Assembly: GCA_013298075.1 (NCBI GenBank)
Contig: JAAFJG010000037.1
Location: forward strand, 1 to 44,978
Direction of reading: 5' to 3'
Length of the DNA: 44,978 nucleotides
From: Cytophagales bacterium
GTDB taxonomy: Bacteria; Bacteroidota; Bacteroidia; Cytophagales; Microscillaceae
Position numbers and translations under genes: made by a program. Below the pieces are notes generated by a model. That model worked only from the letters and a program-made list of their open reading frames with translations, did no database searches and was not told the DNA's origin. This document shows positions 35,256 to 44,200 of the stretch, piece by piece; within the stretch, counting starts at the first letter, position 1, and every line of letters starts with the position of its first letter.

Positions 35256-38200
35256 TTATTCAATCTCTATTTTATTGATTTCGTTCATCAACCTGTCCGT
35301 TTCGCTAAGAGCCACAATTATTTTCTGATAGTGTAAAATATCGTCAAATTCAAGTGTACGTTCTTTGCGGTCTTTGAGCCACTTTTGTGCGGGTTGATAA
35401 CCTCCAATATAAAATTCCCATGCCTTTTGTGGCACATTTTCAAAATATTGTGTTTCATTAATATATACCCTGCCTTTTTCGTATTTTACTTTTGCTACTA
35501 CGTTATTTCCATCTTCGGGATATTGCGTAATGTATTGCTCAACGATTGGACTTTCCAATAAATGTATAGATCTGATTTGTCCGCCCAATTTTACTAATTT
35601 CCAAAAAGTATCCTTGTCTTTTGGATAAGGAATTCGTGGAAAATCAATTTTTAAAAATTCTTTATATTTCTCACGATAGGTGGGAGAATGTAAAACTGCA
35701 TAAATATAATCTAAAACATCAATCGGTGCAAAAGTATTTTCTTTTGTTTCTTTTTCGTTGGTAAAAGTTAAACCTACATTTTGAGAAAATTTCTTGACAA
35801 TTTCTGGACTTAGATTAGGTTTACGAGTTTGATTTTTTTGCATAAAAAGACCTTGATTACTTTGTTGAGGAGTTAGCAAATTTTGAATTTTTTCTAATTC
35901 TTGTTGTAATTTTAGGTATTCTTTTTCCTGCCCTTCATAAAGTTTTTGAGTAGTTTTATCAGGATTCTTCACTATTTTAAAAATTTTTTTGAAGGCTAAA
36001 AAACCCTTTTCAAACTGCTCGATGAGCATTTTTGTTTCTTCTAGTTCTAACTCCAAATCCTTTTTTTTCTCTAGCGAAAGTTCCTTTATTGGTTTTTCAG
36101 TTTTGGGATAGAGGTAGAGAGGGCAAATAGGAGCACCATTTCCAACCCTACTTGCCATAATACCAAACTCTGTAATATTTTTTGTTACTTGAATGTCTGC
36201 CCATTTATAATCACCAACGACAGTTCTTGAAATTATCAACCCTACATTGTCCCCTTTAAAGAAATGTTGCATCACCTCATTTCTTGGATAACAATGAAAC
36301 CCTTTTGATTTTCCTGTGTAAAATGTCCATTTGTTATCAAATGGTCTGTAATAAATTTTTGTAAAAACACCTTTATCTGGAAAGTGATTTTGTAAATCTT
36401 TCTTTGCAAAATTTACTTGCCAATCTCTCACATCTTTTCCTAAATTGAATTTTGCTCTTGCTTGTTCGTCATCTAGTTTTAAAAAATCCGTGATAGTATT
36501 TTCAACTTCTTGTTTTGAATTATGAATTGTAAATCCATCTCGTGCTGTAACTATTCCTACATTGTTTAAAGTAAAAAGTGCATTAACTAAAAATCCTTTG
36601 TCATAAGAAGTTTGCTCATCAAAGTCTTTATTTACAAAAAAATAATTGGGTGCAGTTGGTCGTAATTCTTTATAATCAACTGTTTTTAAAGAGTTACTAA
36701 TTAGAAAATCGTACTTTATTTCTCTTTTGCCATACAAATCAAAATGAAAAACTTTACCTAATTCATTAGCCTTTTTCTTTCCTGTTTTTACAAATATATT
36801 TATGGAAACTCCTTGCTGAATATCAAAAACATTTATATCTGCACTTCCATCTGGTGCAGTTTCTTTCTTTTTACTATTACCATGTAAATCTATCGTATAA
36901 ATTTTATCATACGTTTTTAGCAAATTCCAACGCATACCACGAAAAGTAGGATTGTCTAAAAAGCCATGAGGATTGATAAACGCTAAAATTCCACTGCCAT
37001 TTTTTTCTATAAAGTATTGTCCATAACGCAAAAATTTAACATAGTCATCATTTATCCATTTTGGATTTTTTTCTTGTAATTTGATTTTTCCTTCAGGCTC
37101 TTTTTTATAATCTTCCATCAAATTCATAATCCATTGTCCTTTATTTTGGCTTTCGCCACTATATGGCGGATTTCCAATAATGCACATCACAGGCGTATCT
37201 CTTTTGATTTGATTGGCTTCGTTTGCTTCATTACTCAGCCAATTAGCAAAAAGTGTGGTTGTATCAGCGTTACTTTCCTCCAAACTATTGGTTAAATAAA
37301 CCCTAAATCGTTCGTTGTTTGTTGGTTTGTAGCCTGTTTGAGTCAATAATAAATCTAATTGTAAATGTGCCATCGCATAACTCGCCATCAACAATTCGAA
37401 ACCATTCAAACGAGGCAATAAATGTGTTTCTACATAACTACTCCAAACTCCTTTTTGCTCTGCAAATTTTTTGTGAATGTGTTTTATTACTTCAGCCAAA
37501 AAAGTTCCTGTACCTGTGGCAGGGTCAAGAATTTGTACTTTATGAACTTCTTGTTCTATTTTTTTGCCTTTTATATCAACCTTTATTTTTGTTTTGCTAT
37601 TGTCAGCAAGTCCTTGCGGTAAATCAAATTCTGTTTTTAAAATATCATCAACAGCCCGCACAATAAAATTGACCACAGGAGCAGGGGTGTACCAAACGCC
37701 TCTCGCTTTGCGTAAATTTGGGTCATATTCACTCAAAAAAGTTTCGTAAAAATGGATAATAGGGTCTTCCATTTTGGTCGATTTGCCATAATTTTTTAGA
37801 ATTTCCTCTACATTGCAAGCCAAAAACACTTCCACTAAACTATCTACTATCCATTTGATACGGTCATCGAGGTCGGGTCCTGCAATATAACTAAACAATT
37901 TTCGTAAAAATGGATTTGATTTTGGGATAAGTTCAGCCGCTTCTTGTCTGCTAAATGTTTCTATGGTTTGGTCGTGCAAACGAGCCGCAAACATTCCGTA
38001 AGCAATCGTTTGCGCATATACATCTGCAAATCCTTTGGGTGTAATGTCGTGAATAAGAATTTCTCTAAAGGCATTCATCTGGTCTTTAAGCGTACTATCT
38101 TCCTGATTAGTTTCATCACTTGTCAATGCTTTTTCAATGACATCAGAAAGTAAACGCGCTTTTCCCGCCATCATTTCTGCTAATTTTTTTGAACTTTTTA

Positions 38201-38660
38201 TAGTTTCTCCAATATAAGCACAAAAATCTTTTATCAAATTAATGAACGCATTAAAATTATGAGGTAATGGGATAATAGTTCCATTTCGTACTTCACCAAT
38301 GGCAATTTTTGTAATAAAAATAGCATCAATATATAAATAAAAATCTAAATAATCTGTAAAAATTATATTATTTAAAGACGCTTTGTAACGGTCAAATTGT
38401 TCTTTATTGCCCGTTTTTTTTGTTCCTTCCAAATCTTTATCACCAATATCTTTCGCCTCAATAAAACCTACAGGAATATCTTTTTTAGTCAAAATATAAT
38501 CGGGCGCACCGCAGGCTTGTCTTTTAGGTTCGTTAGTCGCACTGATTTCAGGCACTAAACTTTCTAAAAGTTGTTGCAAATCGCCACGAAAAGTATGCTC
38601 GGTGGCATTACCAAGTGTATACCTTTTATTGATATTGTCGATATATTCTGCTATATTCAT
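35256..38660 (-). CDS. single-chain restriction-modification enzyme, array copy C (type IIG / type ISP-like)
   Basis: A 1134-residue paralogue and the first gene of the array. It has the same nuclease (D54/E68/K70), methylase (ILDPATGTGTF; NPPY near 37161-37172) and C-terminal domain. It shares the 5' end and the QTIETF patch with B, but the TIIPLPHNFNAF patch and the last ~90 residues with A. Residues about 439-495 (TNNERFRVYLTNSLEESNAD) are its own. The region after PLYLYPKTEK is a different, longer coiled coil (LSLEKKKDLELELEETKMLI) than in A and B; coiled coils here usually space the two halves of the target-recognition region. The specificity is therefore expected to differ. The leader has TAACTTTA in place of TAACTTTG. 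Confidence 0.9.
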   Translation of the reverse strand: MNIAEYIDNINKRYTLGNATEHTFRGDLQQLLESLVPEISATNEPKRQACGAPDYILTKKDIPVGFIEAKDIGDKDLEGTKKTGNKEQFDRYKASLNNIIFTDYLDFYLYIDAIFITKIAIGEVRNGTIIPLPHNFNAFINLIKDFCAYIGETIKSSKKLAEMMAGKARLLSDVIEKALTSDETNQEDSTLKDQMNAFREILIHDITPKGFADVYAQTIAYGMFAARLHDQTIETFSRQEAAELIPKSNPFLRKLFSYIAGPDLDDRIKWIVDSLVEVFLACNVEEILKNYGKSTKMEDPIIHFYETFLSEYDPNLRKARGVWYTPAPVVNFIVRAVDDILKTEFDLPQGLADNSKTKIKVDIKGKKIEQEVHKVQILDPATGTGTFLAEVIKHIHKKFAEQKGVWSSYVETHLLPRLNGFELLMASYAMAHLQLDLLLTQTGYKPTNNERFRVYLTNSLEESNADTTTLFANWLSNEANEANQIKRDTPVMCIIGNPPYSGESQNKGQWIMNLMEDYKKEPEGKIKLQEKNPKWINDDYVKFLRYGQYFIEKNGSGILAFINPHGFLDNPTFRGMRWNLLKTYDKIYTIDLHGNSKKKETAPDGSADINVFDIQQGVSINIFVKTGKKKANELGKVFHFDLYGKREIKYDFLISNSLKTVDYKELRPTAPNYFFVNKDFDEQTSYDKGFLVNALFTLNNVGIVTARDGFTIHNSKQEVENTITDFLKLDDEQARAKFNLGKDVRDWQVNFAKKDLQNHFPDKGVFTKIYYRPFDNKWTFYTGKSKGFHCYPRNEVMQHFFKGDNVGLIISRTVVGDYKWADIQVTKNITEFGIMASRVGNGAPICPLYLYPKTEKPIKELSLEKKKDLELELEETKMLIEQFEKGFLAFKKIFKIVKNPDKTTQKLYEGQEKEYLKLQQELEKIQNLLTPQQSNQGLFMQKNQTRKPNLSPEIVKKFSQNVGLTFTNEKETKENTFAPIDVLDYIYAVLHSPTYREKYKEFLKIDFPRIPYPKDKDTFWKLVKLGGQIRSIHLLESPIVEQYITQYPEDGNNVVAKVKYEKGRVYINETQYFENVPQKAWEFYIGGYQPAQKWLKDRKERTLEFDDILHYQKIIVALSETDRLMNEINKIEIE

Positions 38661-38811
38661 TGGTTTTATGGTTTAAATTTTAGAGTTTAAAGTTAGTTTT
38701 TTGTTGATAAAGTTTATTTTTTATCATATTTTTATATAATTATATTTTTTTGTATATTTGCAAAAAACAATATTAAACAAAATCAATATAATTTTCTAAG
38801 AACCAAAATTA
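38661..38811. promoter_or_regulatory. leader and promoter region of the RM array
   Basis: The third copy of the leader ends near 38697. Its -7 position (38688-38695) reads TAACTTTA on the minus strand, one base off consensus at the conserved G. A consensus TATATTTG occurs at 38753-38760 on the opposite (plus) strand, with no plus-strand gene to serve. Confidence 0.45.
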
Positions 38812-39210
38812 TCAATCAAAAGAAGATGAACTGCTACTGCTATCAGAGGACGAACTACTTCCGCTGTCATAAGAAGATGAATCGTTACTTCCATTATCAG
38901 AAGAACTATTATCCGACGAAGATTCAAACTCAATATTTTTATTTATTTGTTCTTCTATATTTTCATTCTCAATTGGTTGATAATCAATGATTTCATCATT
39001 CATTGCAGGCATTTCATTATCAGTATCTAATAACATTATTTTGTCTTGTGTATGCGAATGTATGCGACTATTTTGGAGAGAAGAATGAGAATGATTAGCA
39101 CTTGGCATCGTATTTTTATGAATATTATGCACAGAATAACCATTTGCCGCCACAGAAAGTATCACCAAAATACCTGTGATAAAGATAAAACCGACAATCA
39201 TTAAAATCAT
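38812..39210 (-). CDS. small membrane protein with Ser/Asp-rich low-complexity tail
   Basis: A 132-residue protein. One N-terminal hydrophobic helix (MILMIVGFIFITGILVILSV, about 1-21) is followed by a His- and Ser-containing linker (NANHSHSS-like). An acidic stretch follows, then a tail of about 35 residues made almost wholly of Ser, Asp and Asn, ending SSSFD. No family is recognised. The tail could be extracytoplasmic and metal-binding, or simply disordered. It starts 27 bp after the sufE stop and is probably co-transcribed with it. The last 22 bases or so are duplicated at 28063-28084 across the RM array. Confidence 0.6.
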   Translation of the reverse strand: MILMIVGFIFITGILVILSVAANGYSVHNIHKNTMPSANHSHSSLQNSRIHSHTQDKIMLLDTDNEMPAMNDEIIDYQPIENENIEEQINKNIEFESSSDNSSSDNGSNDSSSYDSGSSSSSDSSSSSSSFD

Positions 39211-39237
39211 TATTTTATTTGTTTTAAGTGTGAATTT

Positions 39238-39660
39238 TTACTGATTTTGATAAGCCATTGCGTCCATTTTCATTTGTTTTATCATCGAAGACAATCCGTT
39301 GGCTCTTGTCATAGATAAATTTTGGGTCATACCAATTTTTTCCATAAAATATAAATTACTATGGGTAATATCTAAGGCGGTTTGGTTAGAAAATACAGAC
39401 AATAACAAACTTACTAAACCTTTCACAATCACCGCATCACTATCGCCTTCATAAATAACTTTGTTGTCTTTTTGGCTCGATTTTACCCAAACATTCGATT
39501 GACAACCTTTTATTTTGTATATATCTGTTTTATAATCTTCAGAAATAGGCGTTAATTTTTTGCCCAATTCTATCAAATAACCATATTTATCTTCCCAATT
39601 ATCAAATAAAGAAAAATCTTCAATGATTTGATTTTGAATTTCGTCTATTGATGTTGCCAT
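39238..39660 (-). CDS. sufE: SufE-type sulfur acceptor for Fe-S cluster assembly
   Basis: Accepts persulfide sulfur from the cysteine desulfurase SufS and passes it to the Fe-S scaffold. The 140-residue protein has the SufE fold and motifs: NWEDKYGYLIELGKKL, the active-site Cys in IKGCQSNVWV, and the late SMTRANGLSSMIKQM helix. The length matches the family. A strong promoter lies just upstream. The other suf genes are not in the window. Confidence 0.95.
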   Translation of the reverse strand: MATSIDEIQNQIIEDFSLFDNWEDKYGYLIELGKKLTPISEDYKTDIYKIKGCQSNVWVKSSQKDNKVIYEGDSDAVIVKGLVSLLLSVFSNQTALDITHSNLYFMEKIGMTQNLSMTRANGLSSMIKQMKMDAMAYQNQ

Positions 39661-39682
39661 TATTTTTTTTTAATTTTATTTG

Positions 39683-39714
39683 CAAAGATACTATATTTTT
39701 TGTTTTCAAATCAA
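39683..39714 (-). promoter_or_regulatory. sufE promoter
   Basis: The -7 box TATCTTTG (39683-39690, minus) has a TTG at 39712-39714 with a 21-base spacer. The transcript leader would be very short. The rest of the 39661-39918 divergent gap is AT-rich with no gene; I found no matching plus-strand box for apaG. Confidence 0.65.
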
Positions 39715-39918
39715 TTTTTCGATAAAAATATTGTGAATAAATCACAAAAACTCACATATATTTTTTATAAAAATAAAAAAATAAAAAATATTTTAATAAA
39801 TAATACATTGATAATCAATAGATTATAAAAAATAAATTAATAAATATACAGAATAAAAAAAATTGGCTTTTATTTTGATAAATTATAAATCATATAAATA
39901 AATATCAAAATTAAATAT

Positions 39919-40311
39919 ATGGTAGCAAGCACTAAAATCACAGATGGCGTAAAAGTAACCGTATTGACAGAATACGAAAAAAATTACTCTTGTCCATTAC
40001 AAGGACATTACGTATTTACTTATAAAATAACGATTGAAAATTGTAGTGATAATACAGTTCAATTACATAGAAGGTTTTGGAATGTGCATGACTCAAACGG
40101 AATGTCAAAAAAAATAGAAGGAGAAGGCGTAGTAGGAAAAAAACCAATCTTAGAACCGGGCGAAAAACACCATTACATTTCAAGTTGTAATCTTAGAACA
40201 GGAATTGGTAAAATGTTAGGGTCTTATACGATGGAAAGATTATTAGATGGACAAAAATTTAAGGTGGCTATTCCAGAATTTACTTTGATGGTGCCTTTTT
40301 TATATAATTAG
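39919..40311 (+). CDS. apaG: ApaG-domain protein
   Basis: A 130-residue cytosolic protein made of a single fibronectin-III-like ApaG domain. The family core is clear: VFTYKITIENCSDNTVQLHRRFWNVHDSNG, then EGVVGKKPILEPGEKHHYISSCNLRTGIGKMLGSYTM and AIPEFTLMVP. ApaG affects Co2+ and Mg2+ sensitivity in enterobacteria and binds nucleotides, but its molecular role is not settled. It is usually next to apaH or ksgA in Proteobacteria; here it stands alone. Start at 39919 gives the usual short N-terminus. Confidence 0.93.
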   Translation: MVASTKITDGVKVTVLTEYEKNYSCPLQGHYVFTYKITIENCSDNTVQLHRRFWNVHDSNGMSKKIEGEGVVGKKPILEPGEKHHYISSCNLRTGIGKMLGSYTMERLLDGQKFKVAIPEFTLMVPFLYN

Positions 40312-40719
40312 TTAGAAAAAAAAAAAGAAATAGTTTGTTTTTTTATAGTTTACTTGTAAAGGGTTATTAGGTTTGCCAGATTTCTTTGAAGTCTGGTAAA
40401 TTTTTTTGTATCTAATCTATATTTCCTAAAAATTAAATTGATAAAAGAATACAATTATCCTGATGTAGATATAGAAAAAATAATGGTATTTAATTTGGTA
40501 AATGTTTAAAATTATCTTAAAAAAATAATAGTATTTTTTAAATGAAAGAGATTTTAGCACACGGATTTAGCGGATTAATACCGATTTTTTTTCTTTTTTC
40601 TCGAATTTTTAATGATTTTTGTCAATTTTTGGCTACCATTTAAAAAACTCTATTATTTATTAAAGAAAAAATTTTGATTTCTCAAAAAAAATACTTTTCT
40701 TTGCATCTCAAATAAAATA
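40312..40719. other. 408-bp gap with hairpin and possible gene relics
   Basis: Beyond the hairpin at 40372-40407, a plus-strand frame at 40438-40509 reads LIKEYNYPDVDIEKIMVFNL, then three residues and a stop. It looks protein-like, faintly like the N-terminus of type I restriction HsdR-type nuclease domains, and lacks a good start. At 40558-40592 the sequence CACGGATTTAGCGGATTAAT followed by a T-run resembles the degenerate CGGATTT repeats scattered in Bacteroidota. Both are weak, and no functional gene is seen. Confidence 0.3.
40372..40407 (+). terminator. hairpin with T-run after apaG
   Basis: TTTGCCAGATTTC (40372-40384) pairs with GAAGTCTGGTAAA (40388-40400), with one G-T pair and one mismatch. 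Seven T residues follow. It lies 60 bases after the apaG stop, so it could be the apaG terminator or a REP-type element. Confidence 0.55.
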
Positions 40720-41103
40720 ATGATGAAAAAATATCAATTAAATATCTCAAAACCAATATTTCTTTATGCAATGCTATTTTTAGTGTTGATTATAGGGCAG
40801 TTATCGGTTGCGATGGCAGTTGATATATTTGGCAAAGAAAAGATTTCATCAACTCAAAAAAAAGAAAAAAATGCTAATTCTGAACAAGAAAACGACAATC
40901 AATTAGTTGTTTTGGAGGAGATGAGTTTTGAGGCGGTAATGCCTGTTCTGCATATTTCTCCTTTTGTATTGCAAATAATTTATTCTTTTGATTTCAAATT
41001 TCCTCAAATTCTTACCATAGGAAAGGTTTTTTCACCTTCTCCAACGCTTTTGTCTTATTTTGCACAACTTTTTGAGCATCATATCGCACCGAATGCTCCT
41101 TAA
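40720..41103 (+). CDS. small single-pass membrane or exported protein, unknown
   Basis: A 127-residue protein with an N-terminal hydrophobic helix (about 13-33: IFLYAMLFLVLIIGQLSVAMA), which could be an uncleaved anchor or a signal peptide. A charged Lys/Glu/Asn-rich linker and a hydrophobic second half (MPVLHISPFVLQIIYSFDFKF) follow. It ends AQLFEHHIAPNAP. No family is recognised. The ATG at 40720 is followed by another at 40723; either could be used. It precedes secDF by 128 bp in the same direction, but there is no other evidence that it takes part in secretion. Confidence 0.55.
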   Translation: MMKKYQLNISKPIFLYAMLFLVLIIGQLSVAMAVDIFGKEKISSTQKKEKNANSEQENDNQLVVLEEMSFEAVMPVLHISPFVLQIIYSFDFKFPQILTIGKVFSPSPTLLSYFAQLFEHHIAPNAP

Positions 41104-41231
41104 TTTTTTTATTTATTCTCCAAAAAATATTCGTTTTTACAAGTATTAAAAAATTATTTAATGCTTTGTAATTCATTCTTTTTAAATAAATAAAAAAAAT
41201 TCTCAAAAATTTTAAATTTCTCAATATATAT

Positions 41232-44200
41232 ATGAATCGTAGTGTAATTATTACATTGGCACTTATAATCTCGTTGATTTGTGCCTATTATTTATCTTTC
41301 ACGTATCGCGCTCGCGTCGTACAAGCAGAGATTAAACAAAAATCAACCAATAAAGTAGGCGTTTTGGATACTAAAAAACGTCAAAAAATGATTGATTCTT
41401 TATGGAATAAACCTGTTGCTAATTTTTTAGGAATAGAATATACATACAAACAAATCAAAGATTATGAATTGGCGTTGGGTTTGGATTTACAAGGTGGTAT
41501 GCACGCAACGCTTGAGGTTTCTCCTGTGGAAATTTTGAAAGCATTGGCAGGAAATACGACTGATGCCAAATTTAATGAAGCAGTAAAACAAGCAGAAGTA
41601 GCTCAAAAAACAAGTAATGCTAATTTTGTAGATTTATTTGCAACGGCTTATCAAAAAGTTGATCCAGCAGGTTCGTTGGCAAATGTATTTACAAATGCTT
41701 CAAACAAAGGTAAAATCGACCTAAAATCTTCTAACGCACAAGTTATTGCGGTGATTAAAGAAGAAGTGGCGGGGGCAATTGATAGGTCTTTTGATATTAT
41801 TCGTACTCGTATCGATAAATTTGGCGTTACTAATCCAACTATTCAAAAAATACCGGGAACTGGACGTATTTTAGTAGAATTACCGGGCGTTGAAAATCCT
41901 GACAGGGTGCGTAAATTATTATCAGGAACTGCTAAATTGGAGTTTTATGAAATGTTTGAAGGCAATGAATTATTAAATTCACTGGAACAATTAAATGCTT
42001 ATTTGGTCAAAGAAAACGCAAAAAATTCTTCTAAAAAAGAAAATAAAGAAGAAGCAAAAAAAGACACGAAAGATGATTTGATTGGTGAAACAGGCAAAAA
42101 AGACACCATCAAAAACAAAGAAGATGATTTAGTCGCTAAAAAAGATACAGGTAAAACTGAAGCTGATAAAGTAGCCGCTAAAAAAGATACAGGCAAAAAA
42201 GATACTGCCAACAAAACCGCTGCCAAAAAAGACAAACAAAAAGATAAAAAAGATTCTTTGAGCCAAGCCTCACCAATTATGCAACTTTTGATGCCTAATT
42301 ATGATGGATTTGCAGTGAAATTAACGGATACCGCAAGAGTAAACGAACTTTTATCACGCGATGCAGTGAAAAATATGTTCCCTTCAAGCCTTAAATTATT
42401 GTGGGCTGTAAAACCTGATTCGAAAGCAAATACAATTAGTTTGTTTACTATTAGACAAGGAAGAGGTGGAAAAGCACCACTTGATGGAAGTGTAATCACG
42501 AATGCGTACAAAGATTTTGACCAAAAACAAATCGCAGTAAGTATGCAAATGAATACAACAGGTGCAAAAATTTGGAAAAAAATGACAGAAAAAAATATCA
42601 ACAAACGCATTGCGATTGTGTTAGATAATTATGTGTATTCTGCTCCAAATGTAAATGGTGTTATTCCAAATGGTAGTTCTCAAATCACTGGTAATTTTAC
42701 GATTGAAGAAGGAAATGACTTAGCAAATGTATTGAAAGCGGGTAAATTACCTGCTCCTACACGCATTGTAGAAGAAGCAACTTTGGGGGCAAGTTTGGGA
42801 GGTGAGTCTATTTCACAAGGTTTAAATTCAATGTTATTGGGTTTGACTTTGGTGATTATATTTATGATTTTGTATTATAAAACAAGTGGAATTATTGCTA
42901 ATTTGGCTTTATTATTCAATATATTTTTTATTATTGGTTTATTGGCAGGTTTTCACGCCGTTTTAACTTTGGCTGGTTTGGCTGGTATCGTTTTAACGAT
43001 TGGTATGTCAGTCGATGCCAATGTATTGATTTTTGAAAGGGTAAAAGAAGAATTACGCAACGGAAAAACATTGAAAGAAGCAACCGATTTAGGATATGAA
43101 AAAGCATATAGTTCGATTGTTGATGCCAATATTACTACGTTTTTGATTGGAGTAATGTTGTATGCATTTGGGACAGGTGGTATCAAAGGTTTTGCCTTAA
43201 CTTTAATGATTGGTATCGTTTCATCGGTATTTACGGCTGTATTTATCACAAGAGCGATTATTGAATTTTTCGAAAAACGTGGAAAAAATATCAGTTTCGA
43301 TTCTTTTATTTTGAATAATGCTTTTGTAGGTTCAACATTAAATTTCGTTACTTTGCGTTCAAAAGCCTATATATTTTCAGGAGTATTGATTGTAATTGGA
43401 GCAGTTTTATGGGTAGTACAAGGTGGTTTTAATTTGGGCGTAGATTTCAAAGGCGGTCGTTCTTATGTAGTTGAATTTGAAAAAGTAGTTTCTTTGAACG
43501 AAACACGTGCCGAATTAGTGAAAAATTTAGGAAGTGTAGAAGTAAAAACGTATAATGGCGATAGCAAATTCAAAATCACCACAAGTTATTTGACAGAAGA
43601 CGAAACCGAAGCAGCCGACAAAAAAGCAGAAGCAGCCGTAGTTGCGTCTTTGAAAAAATTTGACAATGCGAAACCTAAAATCGTTAGTTTCTCAAAAGTA
43701 GGAGCAACCATTGCTGATGATATTTATAAATCGTCTTTATGGACAATTTTCTTTTCTTTGGTGTCTATTTTCTTATATATTTTGGTTCGTTTCAAACGTT
43801 GGCAATATAGTTTGGCAGCGGTTTTAGCCTTGTTACATGATGTTTTGATTGTGTTTGCAGGTATGACGATTGCCAGAGCATTAGGTTTTGCTTACGAAGT
43901 TGACCAAGTATTTATTGCAGCAATGCTAACCGTTATCGGTTATTCTATCAATGATACGGTGGTTGTTTTTGACCGTATTCGTGAGTTTGCGGGTGATACA
44001 CGTGAGGGTGATTTTGGAGCAAAATTAAACTCAGCTATCAATGATACTTTGAGCCGTACCATTATGACATCAGGAACTACTTTGATAGTAGTGGCTGTGT
44101 TATTTTTCTTCGGTGGACAAGTGTTGAGCGGTTTTTCTTATGCTTTATTAGTAGGAATTATTATCGGTACTTATTCATCTATTTTTATTGCTTCTCCTAT

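Larger units (their letters stand above)
28449..38700 (-). repeat. tandem array of three RM genes with their leaders
   Basis: Three direct repeats of about 3.4 kb are each made of a promoter-leader and a gene. Both spacers are exactly 45 bp (31803-31847 and 35211-35255) and nearly identical; the leader before the first gene is a third copy. The 5' ~1.45 kb and the 3' ~0.4 kb of the genes are near-identical in DNA, while the central part diverges. Such long direct repeats permit unequal crossing-over and gene conversion. Confidence 0.95.

Noticed and set aside
37319-37666. Plus-strand ORFs of 60-115 codons inside the RM genes (also at 30464-30808 and 33872-34216)
   Set aside because: They recur at the same place in all three copies because the DNA on the other strand is conserved coding sequence. 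They have no independent support.
28449-38660. The three RM copies as an assembly duplication artefact
   Set aside because: The copies differ at many scattered positions and in long central regions, with intact frames, so they are distinct genes. Exact boundaries still deserve a long-read check.
38753-38760. Plus-strand TATATTTG as a real promoter
   Set aside because: There is no plus-strand gene downstream; an antisense transcript into the Ser-rich gene is possible but unsupported.
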